A DNA stretch of 64,000 nucleotides, from contig JADWOT020000001.1 in NCBI GenBank assembly GCA_036345935.2, positions 35,716,952 to 35,780,951 of the forward strand, read 5' to 3'. Of this stretch, positions 23,481-34,402 are shown one piece after another. The DNA comes from Taenia hydatigena (taxonomy: Eukaryota > Platyhelminthes > Cestoda > Cyclophyllidea > Taeniidae). The notes beneath the pieces were generated by a model. That model was not told the origin of the DNA and did not search any database. It was given only the letters and a program-made list of their open reading frames with translations. How positions within the stretch are numbered: the first letter of the stretch is position 1; the number at the start of each line of letters is the position of its first letter. Both the position numbers and the translations under genes were made by a program.

Positions 23481-24149
23481 ATATTTTCATCAATAAAGCA
23501 ATCGATGCCCCGCCTATCGCGATGTAATTGCACATTCTGGAAACTTCAAGGTGATCTTCAGCTGCTCGCAGCATACACAACTTAGTCGTCGCAATCTTGA
23601 CTTTGCGCCCCACTTTCCTTAATCCTCCACTCGGCGTTTGTAATCTGTTAACCCCTTCAACGCAGAAGAAGGCCCGTGAAGAGACGTCAGCATTGTCCCT
23701 GCAGCCAGCTTCACTCAGTCCTCTGATCATAATCGTAGGTGAGAGTGGCAGAATAGTGGGGGGTTCAGATGCGTGAGGCATCTTGGCATCACTGATTCCG
23801 AAACAAAGAAGGTCGGTAGAGGACTACTTGCAGGCAGCACTCTTTCCTCCATCTGCTAGGATTTGAACAAATGAAGCATAAGCGATAAGACATAATGAAA
23901 GACGCGGTACTTAAGAGCGCATACAGTGATTGGGAGATAAACAAGAAGTGACTCGCTGAAAATGGGTCGGAGTGGGGCATGTGGGCGGAGGAGGAAAGAG
24001 GGACCCGCTTTACCATCTCAAAGACGTCGCCAGACCTTCTTGCCGCATGTGTACATTGGTCCCTAATACCTGCCAGGTGGAAGAGAAAGATCCCATCGCA
24101 CGTTACCAGCAGTTGCACTAGGCGGGTTCGGACTGTCATAATCAGGCAT
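23437..24149 (-). CDS. Candidate three-exon gene, unknown product
   Basis: On the minus strand an ATG at 24,149 opens MPDYDSPNPPSATA, then a GTAACG donor and a 37-nt candidate intron (24,070-24,106) with a CTTTCTCTTCCACCTGGCAG end. The frame resumes for 56 nt (24,014-24,069) to a GTAAAG donor. Joining to an acceptor at 23,824 keeps phase and opens 128 codons to a stop at 23,437, including RAFFCVEGV and a basic stretch GGLRKVGRKVK. Read without splicing, two separate frames of about 115 codons each are open instead (23,789-24,139 and 23,437-23,781). The last 40 residues overlap a family C fragment, which argues for a truncated gene, a repeat-borne end or a chance opening. Confidence 0.25.
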
Positions 24150-24792
24150 ACGTGGCCACTCCACCCGTATTTGAATCAGTTTAGCATAGTCCGGCCTAGC
24201 TAGGCCTAGTTTTGCCAAAGGTGCTACACGGCTTTTGTTTCACTACATCTGCTTTTGATTCTGCTCCTACTCCTGCTGTCGATTAGACCATTTGCAATCA
24301 CATGCGAGAGGGACATAAGAAATGAGATGAACAAAGCGTTAAAGCATATCTGCATGAAGGGAATTGGCAACCTACCCCTAAACATTGCTACAGAGCTGAC
24401 GAAGGTGATTTCCTGATGGCTGTCCCTAATTACGTATCTGCGCGAGTTCTTTCTTCGCAACAGAGAAGACAAGGGTAGCAATTGCACCTGATTGATGGTG
24501 GCGAAGTAACACGTTTATTTAACTGAAATAGAAGAAGCAATGCGTAAGTGAGAAGAGGAAAAGGAGGTTGAGAAGAAGAAAGAGGTAGACAATTGTCATT
24601 GTTGTCGAATCGGCTTCCGCTTCCTACTACTTCTATTTGCTTTCATCTACCTGCTCCTATAGCCACGCTGCCGAATGCAACAGGAAGGACTTGACTTTGT
24701 GATGACAAAATGCATTCGCTTTAATTATTTGCTTCTCGCTTTTTACCCTGAGGTGTATATTGCACTGGCACACCTATTAGCAAAATTTTGAA

Positions 24793-25329
24793 TTACAGCA
24801 TGCTAAAGTCGTAGAAAAGAAAAGGGGAAGATGAATTAAAGGAAGGAAGAGAAGTCGTACTAGTAGAAGGAGGAGGAATGGATGGTAGCACAACTTCCCC
24901 TAACTTCTGCGATTTCTGTCTGTTTGGCTCCTTGACGTCTTTGCAACTTTTGAAAATGACGAGGGTATGGCGAGCGGGGTGACGTCGGAGGCAAAAGTAG
25001 AGGCGAATGAGAATGAAACTGGCGGCCAGGAAAGCGAACCCAAAGGAGGTGAAGACGCTGGCGATGAACCAAGTGGTGGAAACGAGGATAAGACGGAGAA
25101 GCAAGATGAGTGGCAGAAGGCTTCGCAACGCGTACGTAAGCATATCTGGCAGTTGAGTGTCTGATTGACGTCTTCTCATTTGACATGAGCATGAATCAAT
25201 CAGTGGCGCGTGTCGCGTAGTGTCTAGCAGTGGCATCGTCTGATGTCGACTTTGCACAACAGTCGTCCTTGTAGGTTGTTTTCTGGCAGCAGACGTTGCC
25301 TTCCCATGTGCTTCTCTACTTTGGCTCAA
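24793..25329 (-). CDS. Coding-like frame, possible last exon of a membrane protein
   Basis: One of the two longest open frames here, 178 codons, with an ATTAAA about 70 bases past the stop as a possible poly(A) signal. The N-terminal 65 residues are hydrophilic. Residues 65-115 form a nearly continuous hydrophobic stretch that could hold two membrane helices, ending in a basic LRRHPARH. The C-terminus is serine/proline/threonine-rich (PSIPPPSTST). The first in-frame codon that could start is TTG, so a spliced upstream exon would be needed. The opposite strand is also open in register (24,967-25,164) and encodes an acidic, hydrophilic peptide with a true ATG and a GTAAGC donor, so only one of the two is likely real. 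Codon pattern alone cannot decide. Confidence 0.35.
   Translation of the reverse strand: MSQSREAHGKATSAARKQPTRTTVVQSRHQTMPLLDTTRHAPLIDSCSCQMRRRQSDTQLPDMLTYALRSLLPLILLLRLILVSTTWFIASVFTSFGFAFLAASFILIRLYFCLRRHPARHTLVIFKSCKDVKEPNRQKSQKLGEVVLPSIPPPSTSTTSLPSFNSSSPFLFYDFSML
24967..25140 (+). CDS. Antisense alternative: acidic first exon
   Basis: An ATG in GGTATGG context opens a glutamate-, lysine- and glycine-rich peptide (MASGVTSEAK start) that reaches a GTAAGC donor at about 25,136. It lies exactly opposite the hydrophobic part of the minus-strand frame at 24,793-25,329, in register, which alone would make the complement hydrophilic. A real disordered N-terminus is possible. Confidence 0.2.
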
Positions 25330-26455
25330 TAGCCGTCACATCATAGTCCACGTGGAGCTGGAGCAAAAGGAAGGGAACTAGAAGGCTCACGAATGCTAGC
25401 GCACTCTGAAAGGAATACATCGACGCGACGAGAGTATCGATCCTCGGCTTTGTAAATTAAAAGACTAATTCAGACCGCAGCTATCATCGTGCCGTCGTTC
25501 TGCGTCGACAAGGACACTGAAACTTAGTTCCTCATAATTGCAAAGATTAGCCAGTGCCGCAGATTGCGTGGAACTGAGGTTGGTTAGCGTCAGATTCCCT
25601 CCCTAACCGCAAATGTAAATGGAATTGAAGGAGATTTAAAACATTAAATAAACTTTGTTTTTATTTAAAACTTACAGTCCTTTGATTGCGAAATCATCTT
25701 TATCCACTCGCCTTGCATACACAAACTTCCTCACTAAAATTAAGTCGAGGACAAAGGATAGTGATTGCCTATTAGTATAAAACTTTAGTCTTTGCACTTT
25801 ATTTTTGCAGTCATAAGTTATTTTTAGATGCCTTACCCGCAGAACCATTATGCCTGCAAACGTTAAGGCTCAAAGAGAAGTGTCCTTACAAAAGCCACAA
25901 TTCAGTATCAAGCATCGAAGATTAGCATCGCAAGAAATGCTGCAATGAGTTGATGCTGTGCGTCTGCCTGCCCTCTCCTGCCGCCGCCTCAATTCTTCTT
26001 GCTAGCAAATGGATGTATGAGCGACTGTAGCAAAATAAAGTTTCAAATGTTGCCAGCCATTAGTATTTGCAAAGTCATGCTCTTCGCTATTATCCTAAAT
26101 TGTACGTGAGGTGGCTCAAGCAAAGGAACTTGAATTTACGGTTTAATGCCATTTTAGCATGCTGTTCCAATCGGTGCTCTGAAAGGAGCTTGATAAACAG
26201 AAATGTAATTTGATAAGCTCATCTGAATGGTGCACGCCAGCCACACGAAAAGCTGCATATCATCTTCTTTTATTTGCATTTTTTCTTTTTTGCGCATGGC
26301 AACTACAAATAGAAAGGGAATGGTCTCCTTCTTCCTTCCTTCCCCCCTCTTTACCTTCCACTACTATCTTTGTGCTACGCACCGCACTGCCACAAATCGT
26401 TCCTTCAATGTTTTGAAGGGATAAGCTAAACACCTATTCCCTACTCATTCTAACA
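25330..26455. other. Stretch without recognised content
   Basis: AT-richer than its neighbours, with no coding-like frame and no second copy noticed. A plus-strand frame at 26,210-26,416 starts with a hydrophobic stretch but overlaps a C/T-rich tract. Confidence 0.4.
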
Positions 26456-26499
26456 TCACGTAAAGCAACGATAACCAGAATGAAATGCAGCGTTGGATG

Positions 26500-26650
26500 G
26501 ACACTTATGCATCACATAGACTTCCTGTCCACTCGTAACCGCGCACGCAAATTTTAAATCTTTGTTTTCTCTCTTACGAGCAATTAGTCAATCACAAATC
26601 CGTGACGCGATTACATTTTCGAACAGGAAATTACTTAATGCAGTTTGTAT
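26500..26650 (-). repeat. Family A fragment
   Basis: The stretch with CTTCCTGTCCACTCGTAACC and CTCTTACGAGCAATTAG aligns with 11,765-11,890 of the long A copy and with 51,225-51,365. Confidence 0.6.
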
Positions 26651-27014
26651 CCCCTTACCTGAGTGCGTTTAGTGTTTTCAGAAACAACTCAATTCTTTTT
26701 AAACAAAAGTACAAGTAGGATGTAAGGTGTGCAGTGTACCTTTAGGTGATTTTAAATTCATGCGAAGACCAGGAGAAACAGAAACATCTTTGGAAACCAG
26801 TAAGTGAAATCAGCTACTTAAATTGCTCATTAGTAGCATATTTTACCCCGCAATTTCAGCAGCAAGCTTCCAGATCCAGGTTTAAACAATGCTTATAAAA
26901 CTTAACAGCCTATCAAAAAACCGACTACATAAAGCTGCTATAAGCAAACGCTAAGAGGAAAAAATCAGTTTCCTTTGCAAGGCTCAACCTCCTCGCCGAA
27001 TTGAAGTTTACTAG

Positions 27015-27245
27015 CAGCACGCAGAGCAGAAAAGTCTAACCACCACCGGCATTGTACGCGTCCGGCTAATTGATCGCATTCAACTTTCGTGGAAGCCAGA
27101 CCTGATTCGGAGTGATTTTGAGTATCTATTCGCAAAGAATGTCGTGAAAGGCGACCAAGCGACAGGAACGAAGCACCGTCATCCTTTCACCGAGCAAATC
27201 AGAAAACTGAGAAATGAAATCTCGCACTACACCTGCTTTGAATAA
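27015..27245 (+). CDS. Candidate exon, 76 codons, unknown product
   Basis: The frame is open from just after a TAG at 27,012 to a TAA at 27,243. Several AG dinucleotides at the left edge could act as an acceptor. The peptide has good mixed composition, with RLIDRIQLSWKPDLIR and FEYLFAKNVVKGDQA; no ATG is present early, so it would be an internal or last exon. No second copy was noticed in the window, which favours unique sequence. Not recognised as a family. Confidence 0.3.
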   Translation, partial: QHAEQKSLTTTGIVRVRLIDRIQLSWKPDLIRSDFEYLFAKNVVKGDQATGTKHRHPFTEQIRKLRNEISHYTCFE

Positions 27246-27318
27246 GTTGCGATGTTAGCAGTCGGTTCCTTCCAAAACTGACCTCAAACCCTTCGTTACA
27301 GTGGAGCTAAATACTCAC

Positions 27319-27461
27319 ATCAGTGCCCATTCTTAGGTACACCGCATCCTCATTCAAAGACGCCTCCGTCTTCTCTGCTTCCATCTTGCCTTCCATATGA
27401 GCAGTCACCCCGTTCGCGTTTGTTGTCGACACCAGTGGAATCGGTGGGCAAAGAATCGTCT
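27319..27461 (-). CDS. Candidate exon, unknown product
   Basis: The minus strand is open for 54 codons, ending in GAT followed by a GTGAGT donor at 27,318. A TAG at 27,462 may be the acceptor. The peptide includes TTNANGVTAHMEGKMEAE and ends AVYLRMGTD. It contains two in-frame ATGs, so it could also be a first coding exon. Its partner exons were not found; downstream on this strand the frame at 27,015-27,245 runs the other way, so two convergent or alternative calls exist. Confidence 0.3.
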
Positions 27462-27663
27462 CTATTTGTTCTTTGTATTAGACATGTTGAGCATAGGTTG
27501 TTGCATCCAAAGTTCAACGAGAAATACTATTGGGCAGGATGGTTGAAAGGACCAATAGATCGGATGCAACCTTGGAGTAGTTAGGGAGAGAGAGTGCGGT
27601 AGCTGAATGGCTAGTGTGGCTAGACGTACAAATCGATGGGTTAAAGTGGAAGAAAAGGAATGA

Positions 27664-27978
27664 ACGGATGATGCACGAGTAGCATGTGGATGGTTTGATG
27701 GCCGATTGAAGGAAGGTCTACGTAAATGTAAAGATAAGCCGGCCATAGAACGCATGCTTCGTAAAGGATTGAAATGTTTGGTGAGTACATGGATGCAGCC
27801 GAGATGGATGAGTGCAGATGCTCAACTTCGCTCTGGATCAGATCTAGCCTTCACAATCGTCGAATGGGGCCGATTAGCTAAACCAAACTTCTCCTGCGGA
27901 TGGACGTGCACAATATGGATGTCGGTCAGAGCGCTCTACCCTTGCATAGTGTCAGCGGACTTCAAAATGGCGAGGTAG
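27664..27978 (+). CDS. Coding-like frame or exon, unknown product
   Basis: The frame is open for 104 codons from after a TGA at 27,661 to a TAG at 27,976. A GTGAGT donor at 27,781 could end an exon after about 39 codons, giving a basic helical peptide with GRLKEGLRKCKDKPAIER. Read through, it continues with tryptophan- and cysteine-containing sequence. The last 10 codons reach into a family C repeat. No family recognised. Confidence 0.28.
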   Translation, partial: TDDARVACGWFDGRLKEGLRKCKDKPAIERMLRKGLKCLVSTWMQPRWMSADAQLRSGSDLAFTIVEWGRLAKPNFSCGWTCTIWMSVRALYPCIVSADFKMAR

Positions 27979-28390
27979 CTTGATGAGGACGAAGGACGTA
28001 AGAGAAGGCCTGGTGCTGTCACCACCTCGTCGTTGTCTTTGTGACAGATGCTGCTGCGAGGAGGCAGAGATGCGTGCACACGCGCAGCTCTGCTAATCGG
28101 AACGACCAGATCAACCGCCAATGCATCGTCCACTAATGGATGCAGATCACCAGCCGTGTCGTCTCGTTGGCACATTCGCCATATTTATACGCTGGACTAA
28201 ATAGTTCTGTCGTCAGCTACATTTGAGAAAGAGAACTCGCTCTGCCTACCCCCACTCTATCGTTTTAAAGGGAGGAAAGTCGAGTATATCACACAACTCA
28301 AGGTTTTCGTAAAGAACGGGAGTAAACAAAGGATCACAATCTGGCTACTCCAATTGCAAGTAGTGCAAGCCTTACTGCCCATCCAAGTTA
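27970..28390 (-). repeat. Family C / E-core / W-core unit
   Basis: 27,970-28,110 is the reverse of 15,050-15,190 and matches 57,245-57,400. A decayed W core lies at 28,167-28,235 and the reverse of the E core at 28,330-28,390. Confidence 0.7.
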
Positions 28391-28830
28391 GCAAGGAAAG
28401 ACATTCGTGTGATAAGCTGGGTGGATCACTGACTTCTCGCTCACCTACCCACCTATCTGTGTTGGGTGCACTATTCACCCACGTATGGAGACTATCACAC
28501 TACGCAGACCTTAATGCCGAATCAACTGATGCTTCTGGTGACGAACATGTCCTGATGGGTGCCTCAAAGAGAGAAATTGAGGGGAGTTTTAACTTCCTTG
28601 CTTTTGATTTGCAGGTGTCGATAAAGCTGACTCACACGCCATCTCTTGACATGTCTGGCAATATAAGGGCACCAAAAACGGATTCCAATGAGGAACTCGG
28701 CACACGTCATCTTCATTTTCCCACCACTAATGCTTGTGCCATTACCTTCTATATGGTTCTGTCTACATAAAAGGCTAAAAGAAAGTGTTGACATGGCAAT
28801 AGCCCTATTTAAACCATGCGATCATGCTGC
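28300..28830 (+). repeat. Family E repeat, copy 1
   Basis: Reverse complement of 43,945-44,440, by eye about three quarters identical. The plus frame 28,354-28,770 (138 codons) is open here; the matching frame in the other copy stays open for about 65 codons and shares words such as VWRLS, ADLN and ASGD, then is shifted. A third, shorter copy is at 34,938-35,060. Confidence 0.75.
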
Positions 28831-28919
28831 AGGGAAGGGCAAAGAAAGAGAAGGGAGGGGTGAGGGGATTAAAAGAGAAGATCGACTCCTTTACCACGAA
28901 AACGGTCATGTGTGTGTGA

Positions 28920-29240
28920 ACTTCTCGGTGCACCAGCACATCTACGTGGTTGTGATAGAATGTGAGCATGTAGTCGACTTCCTCAATCATTGGTGGAGTG
29001 ATGAACGGAGTAGTATGATGAAGGTTAAGCACAAGCAGAGAAGGACTACTGTCGTTGCTGCATCACGACTGTCTCTGTGATGGGCGTCGCTTCAGCTGGT
29101 CGAAGACGCAAACACATGTGCCGACCCGTCAACATGTACGGCCAGATCGACCACAGCATAATCCACTAACGCTGATGGTGCTGTAGCTGCTTCCTTGCAT
29201 TGACTCTTTCGCAGTATGCATTTGTTGGATTAAACCGTCA
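28920..29240 (-). repeat. Family G fragment
   Basis: Aligns in the same orientation with 56,180-56,395 and 46,720-46,915, including GGTTAAGCAC and the block around CGACTGTCTCTGTGATGGGC. Confidence 0.6.
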
Positions 29241-29544
29241 TCTTGGTTAAACAAGGCGCGTTTGGTGGGCATAGGATCTCGTTAAGGGATGCTTCAAGTT
29301 GGCATGGGCGAACACTACCTCTCCGTAGGTTCGTTAGAGTTGTCGGACACAAACAATTTCTCCTCAATGAAGTCATCGTCTTTCGCTTCCACGATTAATG
29401 AGCTAGCCATTTGGCAGTTTTGACATTTCCGTCGCATAATGATGATGTTGCACAACAAAATTTGGCAGCGTAACGTCATTCTATGTCAACCTCTCACGCA
29501 CTCGACTTATCAAACTAATGTACTCGCTTGCTGGCTTGCATGGA

Positions 29545-29770
29545 CAGGCGGCTTTGTGCTGCTTGTAACAGGAGTAGCTAGACTGCGGTACTTCATTTAA
29601 TCTCGTTCTCAATTCAATCCACAGCAATGTGTTACAGATTCATCGCTACTTCCTTCCTTCTTTCCTGACTTTCGTTCCCTGGAACGAGTAGAGTGAGAGC
29701 AGATGGCGAGCACACTTCATTGCTGGTAAGTGGTGAACGGAGCAGGGCGACAATCGACAAGTGGTTCTGA
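29545..29770 (+). repeat. E core followed by a decayed W unit
   Basis: GGCTTGCATGGACAGGCGG and GGAGTAGCTAGACTGCGG match the E core; GAGTAGAGTGAGAGCAGATGG matches the left shoulder of the W unit. The W palindrome itself is lost. Confidence 0.5.
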
Positions 29771-30219
29771 CATGCCGAAGGTGTTTCTAGATGCCTTCAA
29801 CTCTACAAAGCTTAAAAAGCAGTCTCCAGTAACTTTTTAACAGATCGAAGGTTAAGTTCTCGCGCATCTCTTCCCTAATGATGCACACCACCGGCGACCA
29901 CTCAGAAGGCAAGATAAATCAGTCGCTACAGTTTGGTGTCTTCCATCATGTTCGTCTCCCGTATATCTCCGCGCTCCACGTTCGCAGTCTCCAGATGTAC
30001 CACAGTCACCACGTTGGATAAAGGAACGAATGTCCTCCCCACTGATGCTCACGCATACGCAACAACAGCAATGGCACCAGCGACATCGGCAAAAGCAGAA
30101 CAGCGGAGAAGGTTGAGCTCCCAAACAGGTCTCCTCCTAGGAGCAAAACGTAAATCGGCAAGGGCGCACCCAATCCTCATGCCGACCCGCCCAAGTGACA
30201 CCACAGCGTACAAGCCACA

Positions 30220-30252
30220 CCCCACCCCAACCCCAACCCCAACCCCAACCCC
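30220..30252 (+). repeat. AACCCC tandem tract
   Basis: Six runs of four C separated by A or AA. The minus strand therefore has six GGGG runs, enough to form a G-quadruplex. It reads as a Pro-Thr repeat in the plus frame. Confidence 0.9.
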
Positions 30253-31624
30253 GATAGTAATTAGTCCAGGTGAGGCCGGAAACCGCCTCAGCTTTCTGCC
30301 CTAAATGGTCCCCACGCCGTCTCTCCCAATCCCTCCTTTTCAAATCTTTTTCCACCCATTCCCACTCCTAAGGCTAAGTCGCAACAGCAGTGGGAGTAGC
30401 GCGACACCCGCCCCCCACCTCTCCCTCCCCTCAACAGTTCGCGCTCAACACACCCAACAGTGGAGACCTACTCACTTACTTACCTCCTCTGAACTAATGC
30501 GCAACCACTCGTCACCTATACAGTCAGCAACAAATTAACCTCCACCCCCCCACAGCAATAGCATTTCCGTACCTCCGGAAGCAAAATGTGCCGCAATTGC
30601 CACCGGTGTGCTCCAAGCCAAAGCGCTTCCATTCGTCGTTGTTGTCGTAAGAGAACGTCACCTTCACTCTTTCACACACCCACGGCAGAGCTCCCCCAGC
30701 CTTTCCCCTCCTTCGCCGCCACCCACCCACTTACTCACCCAGCCACCCATGCCCACGAAGACAAAGAGACGGAGACACAATAGCAGTAGTAGACCCTGTC
30801 GCCCATGCCAACAGTCGCATCGCACAACCCAGACGGGGACGCCACCGCCGCCACCGCGAATCACTCCAACATCTTGCAGTGCCCACCATACCACACACTC
30901 ATCACATGTTACTTCACCATCACAACCACCAAGGTAAGCTTGTAGCATCTAAAAAGGAAAAAACAAACAATGGAAAGACCGATGTGTGAGGCTCCAATGC
31001 ACTGCAAAGCTACTGATAGGAAAAAAAAACAAACAGCTAAGACTGCTACAAAGTACAGTCTGCGTAGTGATGTCCAAGCCTCCCACTAGCCACTTCTTCC
31101 CCCTCCGCTCCTACCGCTGCTACGTCTACCTCACTCAGAGACACCAACTCATGCCGTCAAAGCTGAGCAACCTACCATTCAGCCACCACCGAGGCCCTCT
31201 ACACAACATGTCTCACAGCAAAGATCACATCAACACAACAAACAACCCTTGTCCTGCCCCTCCCACTCCGCCACCCATATGTGCGCCAACAACACGCATA
31301 TCATAGTGGTGAAAATAGCACAGGTAAAGCAGGTAAAGGAGAACAGCACTTTCCCACCCAACATATGAACTCACATTGATTCCATTGCTGCTCACAAAAA
31401 GGGACGGCAACAACTCATTCAGCACAATCCAATCCTACCCGAGGAATATGTGAAGTGATGACAAAGGCGAGATTCGCACTCATTGCTGCTGCAGCTTCTT
31501 CCTCTTCAGTGTTTATTCCAGCACGAAAACGGACAAAAAAATGCACAATGACATTTATAAATATAGTGAATGCTTATTAGCAAGAAAATAATAATGATTG
31601 GTTGCCAGGCCCTTAGCAACGTTA

Positions 31625-32230
31625 GAACTCCTCCCAACAAAATCTATCGCCATCAGAAAGCAAAAAAAATTACAAATCGCCGAAACAATCTTAACTTATC
31701 GCTTCAAGGGCCATACAGCGAAAAGTGCACGTGAGTAGGCATCGTAGTTGGAAAATAAAACGTCCAAGTCACAAGCCCTTTCATCAAATTGGACCTCATT
31801 CATCAAAACTCATTCTTACTTAGATAACAAACCGTTTAAAAGCAGACAAAGCAATCGCACTCAATCTAAAGAAGTGTTTTGCATTAAAAAAACCAACGCG
31901 ATCAGGCAGTGCAAATGGAAAACAAAAAGTTGTGACAGCAACTGCACCCATTTCTAAAACGGTTGGTCTAACAAATAAACTGACAAAGAAAGCTAAAGCA
32001 TACAGCGACGCACATTCATAAATTGGGCGCTTAATCGCAAGAAACCACCAAGCAAGTGATTTCCAAGCACTTGGTAGGGTTTTAACACCTCTCCACAAAA
32101 TTATGCCTCATCACTCAAATTCAAACGTCAGCAAAAACACAAAAAAACCTCACAATCAGCTAAAGCAGCCGCAATTCATCTCTACACAGCGAAAAATGCA
32201 CATGAGGAGACCTTGCAGTTGACAAGTAAC
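31625..32230 (+). repeat. Diverged local duplication, about 480 bp apart
   Basis: The stretch ending TACAGCGAAAAGTGCACGTG (31,715-31,735) resembles the one ending ACACAGCGAAAAATGCACAT (32,183-32,203), with A-rich sequence before both. Confidence 0.45.
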
Positions 32231-32459
32231 CGTCAACAGTCACACTGGGAGGCCTTTGCGTCCACTCTAACAAGTATGTGTACCAAGGAAGCAAATCGAC
32301 ATTTAAAGTACCTCACAACAATTAAATAACTACAAACAATAAAGAGATACTTAATACCTACTGGGTCGCCGACTTTTGACAGCGGATAAAGGCGCATTAA
32401 TCCAGAATAATTATCCCCGAAAACGCGCGCCACTTACGCAAGCCGCGCACAAACCTGGC

Positions 32460-33356
32460 CAATCAGTTCAAAGTTTGTCCGGTAATACAAACAACCTTTA
32501 ATTTTATGTATCTTTGGTAAGATCATAATTACGACAAATACTAACAGTTTTGACTTCTGCGTATAATTCAGGTAGCAAACGTACTAATAACAATCTACAA
32601 TTTGTGTCAGTAAAATAAATGCATAATTGCGATATTGTAAAGTTTGTCAGCAAATCGTAAAAAGTAATTCAAATTACAGCTAGCCATGTCATTTTATCAA
32701 CTAGTTGTACACTTTAATTTACTTGAGGCATGTGTTTTGTAGCAACGTTCATATTCAAAGCGAATAGACGCGTTGCTCAATTGGAGCAATGGATTGACCT
32801 TACTCACATGGTCTTGCAGGTGTCGTTCACCTTTACATAAGATGCGCATTTGTACGAAATTCCGCTTAACATCCTGTTGGTTGGAGGGGTGTAAGCTACG
32901 TTTTGAGATGGCAATTTTCGGTTGCGATGCCTGCACATCCAACTACACGTAGACGCAGTGGCACAGTAGCAACCTTCGTAATTGCTTCCTGATTTGAGCA
33001 TCAACCACATCGGCAGTTTTAATATTTAGTGGAGTGCCACCTGACCTTATACCTCTTGCGGTAGCTGTCATGACATGACTGCTAATTGTCTGAACTTACC
33101 TGAGCTGCCAGTAACCCCAATACAATTGTGAAAACGGGTTCGATTCTGCTGAGATAGTTGATCATGATAGAGGTGGGAGTGCTCAAGAATTTGACAGGAT
33201 TACCTTTTATGTGGAACGATGTATACTTTTTGATTTGCTCTGTGAGGACGCATGAGTTGGCTAAGAGAGTATGATGCATGTTTACTGAGCCACAGATAAT
33301 GTTAGGGCCACGAATTGCACCCGTAATCTCCTACTCTTGTGAGTTCGTCAATGCGG
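32460..33356. other. Stretch without recognised content
   Basis: AT-rich. Several minus-strand frames of 60-80 codons (32,697-32,942; 32,804-33,010; 33,082-33,279) overlap one another; none has a clear splice context or motif. Confidence 0.4.
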
Positions 33357-33458
33357 TCCCTCTTCTTTCTCCTCCTTCTCCTACTCCTCCTCCTTCTACT
33401 CTTCCTTCTACACTTTCTTCTACTCCTTATCCTACTCCTAATCCTCTTCCTCCTCCTT
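33357..33458 (+). repeat. Pyrimidine tract
   Basis: About 100 bases of almost only C and T, built from CTCCT, CTTCT and CTACT words. Such a strand-biased tract can form triplex DNA. It makes a Pro/Ser/Thr frame that is probably meaningless. Confidence 0.85.
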
Positions 33459-33639
33459 GAAAATCACACTTCCAAGCCAGCTCTTTATTGTGGGGTCCGA
33501 AGTCTCCCTTGAGAGCAAAAGAAGGCAAAATATCAGGATAGAATAAATATATTCAATAAGTATATTCAACAGTTGCTGAAACAACTTTCACCGATGACCG
33601 CACCATCTCATACTTTATCGCCGACTTTTTGTTCCTTCA

Positions 33640-33770
33640 CTCCTCTTATTAAATTACTACTGAATATGATCCACGAAGACTTCTCAATTCCGCTCTTAGC
33701 TTTAGTATTTTCCAAACCACCCTTGAAACCTAACAACACGACAGCCACAGAAATGCATGACTCGGAGTAG
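33640..33770 (+). repeat. Diverged repeat shared with 43,650-43,790
   Basis: The words TATGATCCAC, CTCAATT, AAACC and ACGACAGCCACAG align in order with 43,688-43,775. Confidence 0.5.
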
Positions 33771-34019
33771 TATTTAGTTTTCTAAACAACACGTTATTTA
33801 GTGTGCTTCAATCTATCTACATTAACTACAGCTATTTAAGCGTCAAGACTCCCTTTGTCCAGATCGTTTACAAAGCCTCACGTTTCTCGGTTATTCACGA
33901 CCAGTCTGCTTCACTCATTGCACGCTGTCACGTGCATTTCAAATTGCTATCTTTGATCCAACGATCGATGTGCTGTCAGGCGCATCGTCGCCAGGTTCAC
34001 ATTTCCGTGATTCACTTGC

Positions 34020-34402
34020 GATGTTGTCGGAAGAAGGAGTGCTCTACGCCGTATTTCTGCTCGCCTACGTGAGCTTTTCATTGCCCAATTAAAGCAGTGC
34101 ACTGAACCTACTTACATGGTCCCATATGGGCAATTGTTGGAATCGCTGGAACCCTTGTCGACTGTAAGTGTGCCCATTTCGCTAATAAATCTGCTGCCTT
34201 GCAGATGTGACAAGGAGGGAAAGTGAGGCGGCGAAGCTCCACCTGCGCTCAGTTGGAGTTGAGGCTAGACCCTATGGACGCCACCACCAAAGATTGCCAC
34301 CGGCCTCAGTGGACCAGGAGACAACCGGTTTTGCAATATCTCCCCTTCGTGACGAGGAGGTTGTACCGGCCACTGAGGCCGTGTGTCCAGGCACCGACCC
34401 AA
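34020..34402 (+). CDS. Candidate exon pair around a 41-nt intron, unknown product
   Basis: Left exon: frame open to 34,163 with RRISARLRELFIAQLKQC and PYGQLLESLEPL, ending ACT before a GTAAGT donor. Candidate intron 34,164-34,204 (41 nt) ends GCTGCCTTGCAG. Right exon: 34,205-34,402, ending at a consensus GTAAGT, with one frame open throughout (words ESEAAKLHLRSVGVEARPYG and DEEVVPATEAV). The best left frame and the best right frame do not join in phase, so either the partner exons differ, the gene is broken, or one call is wrong. The splice signals are the strongest in this part. Confidence 0.3.

Larger units (their letters stand above)
30000..32450 (+). other. A+C-rich strand-asymmetric region
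   Basis: The plus strand is strikingly poor in G and T. In four sampled 60-base rows (30,181; 30,421; 30,841; 32,101) only 10, 19, 16 and 15 bases are G or T. The bias starts near 30,000 and ends near 32,460. It keeps several plus frames open (30,305-30,538; 30,608-30,937; 30,986-31,306), all rich in Pro, Thr, Ser, His and Lys, as A+C codons dictate. GTAAGC follows AAG at 30,932 and GTAAAG follows CAG at 31,324, so a low-complexity spliced gene is possible. Beyond 31,440 it becomes A-rich with no long frame. Confidence 0.7.

Noticed and set aside
33120..33150. tRNA B box GGTTCGATTCT
   Set aside because: No A box or acceptor stem upstream.
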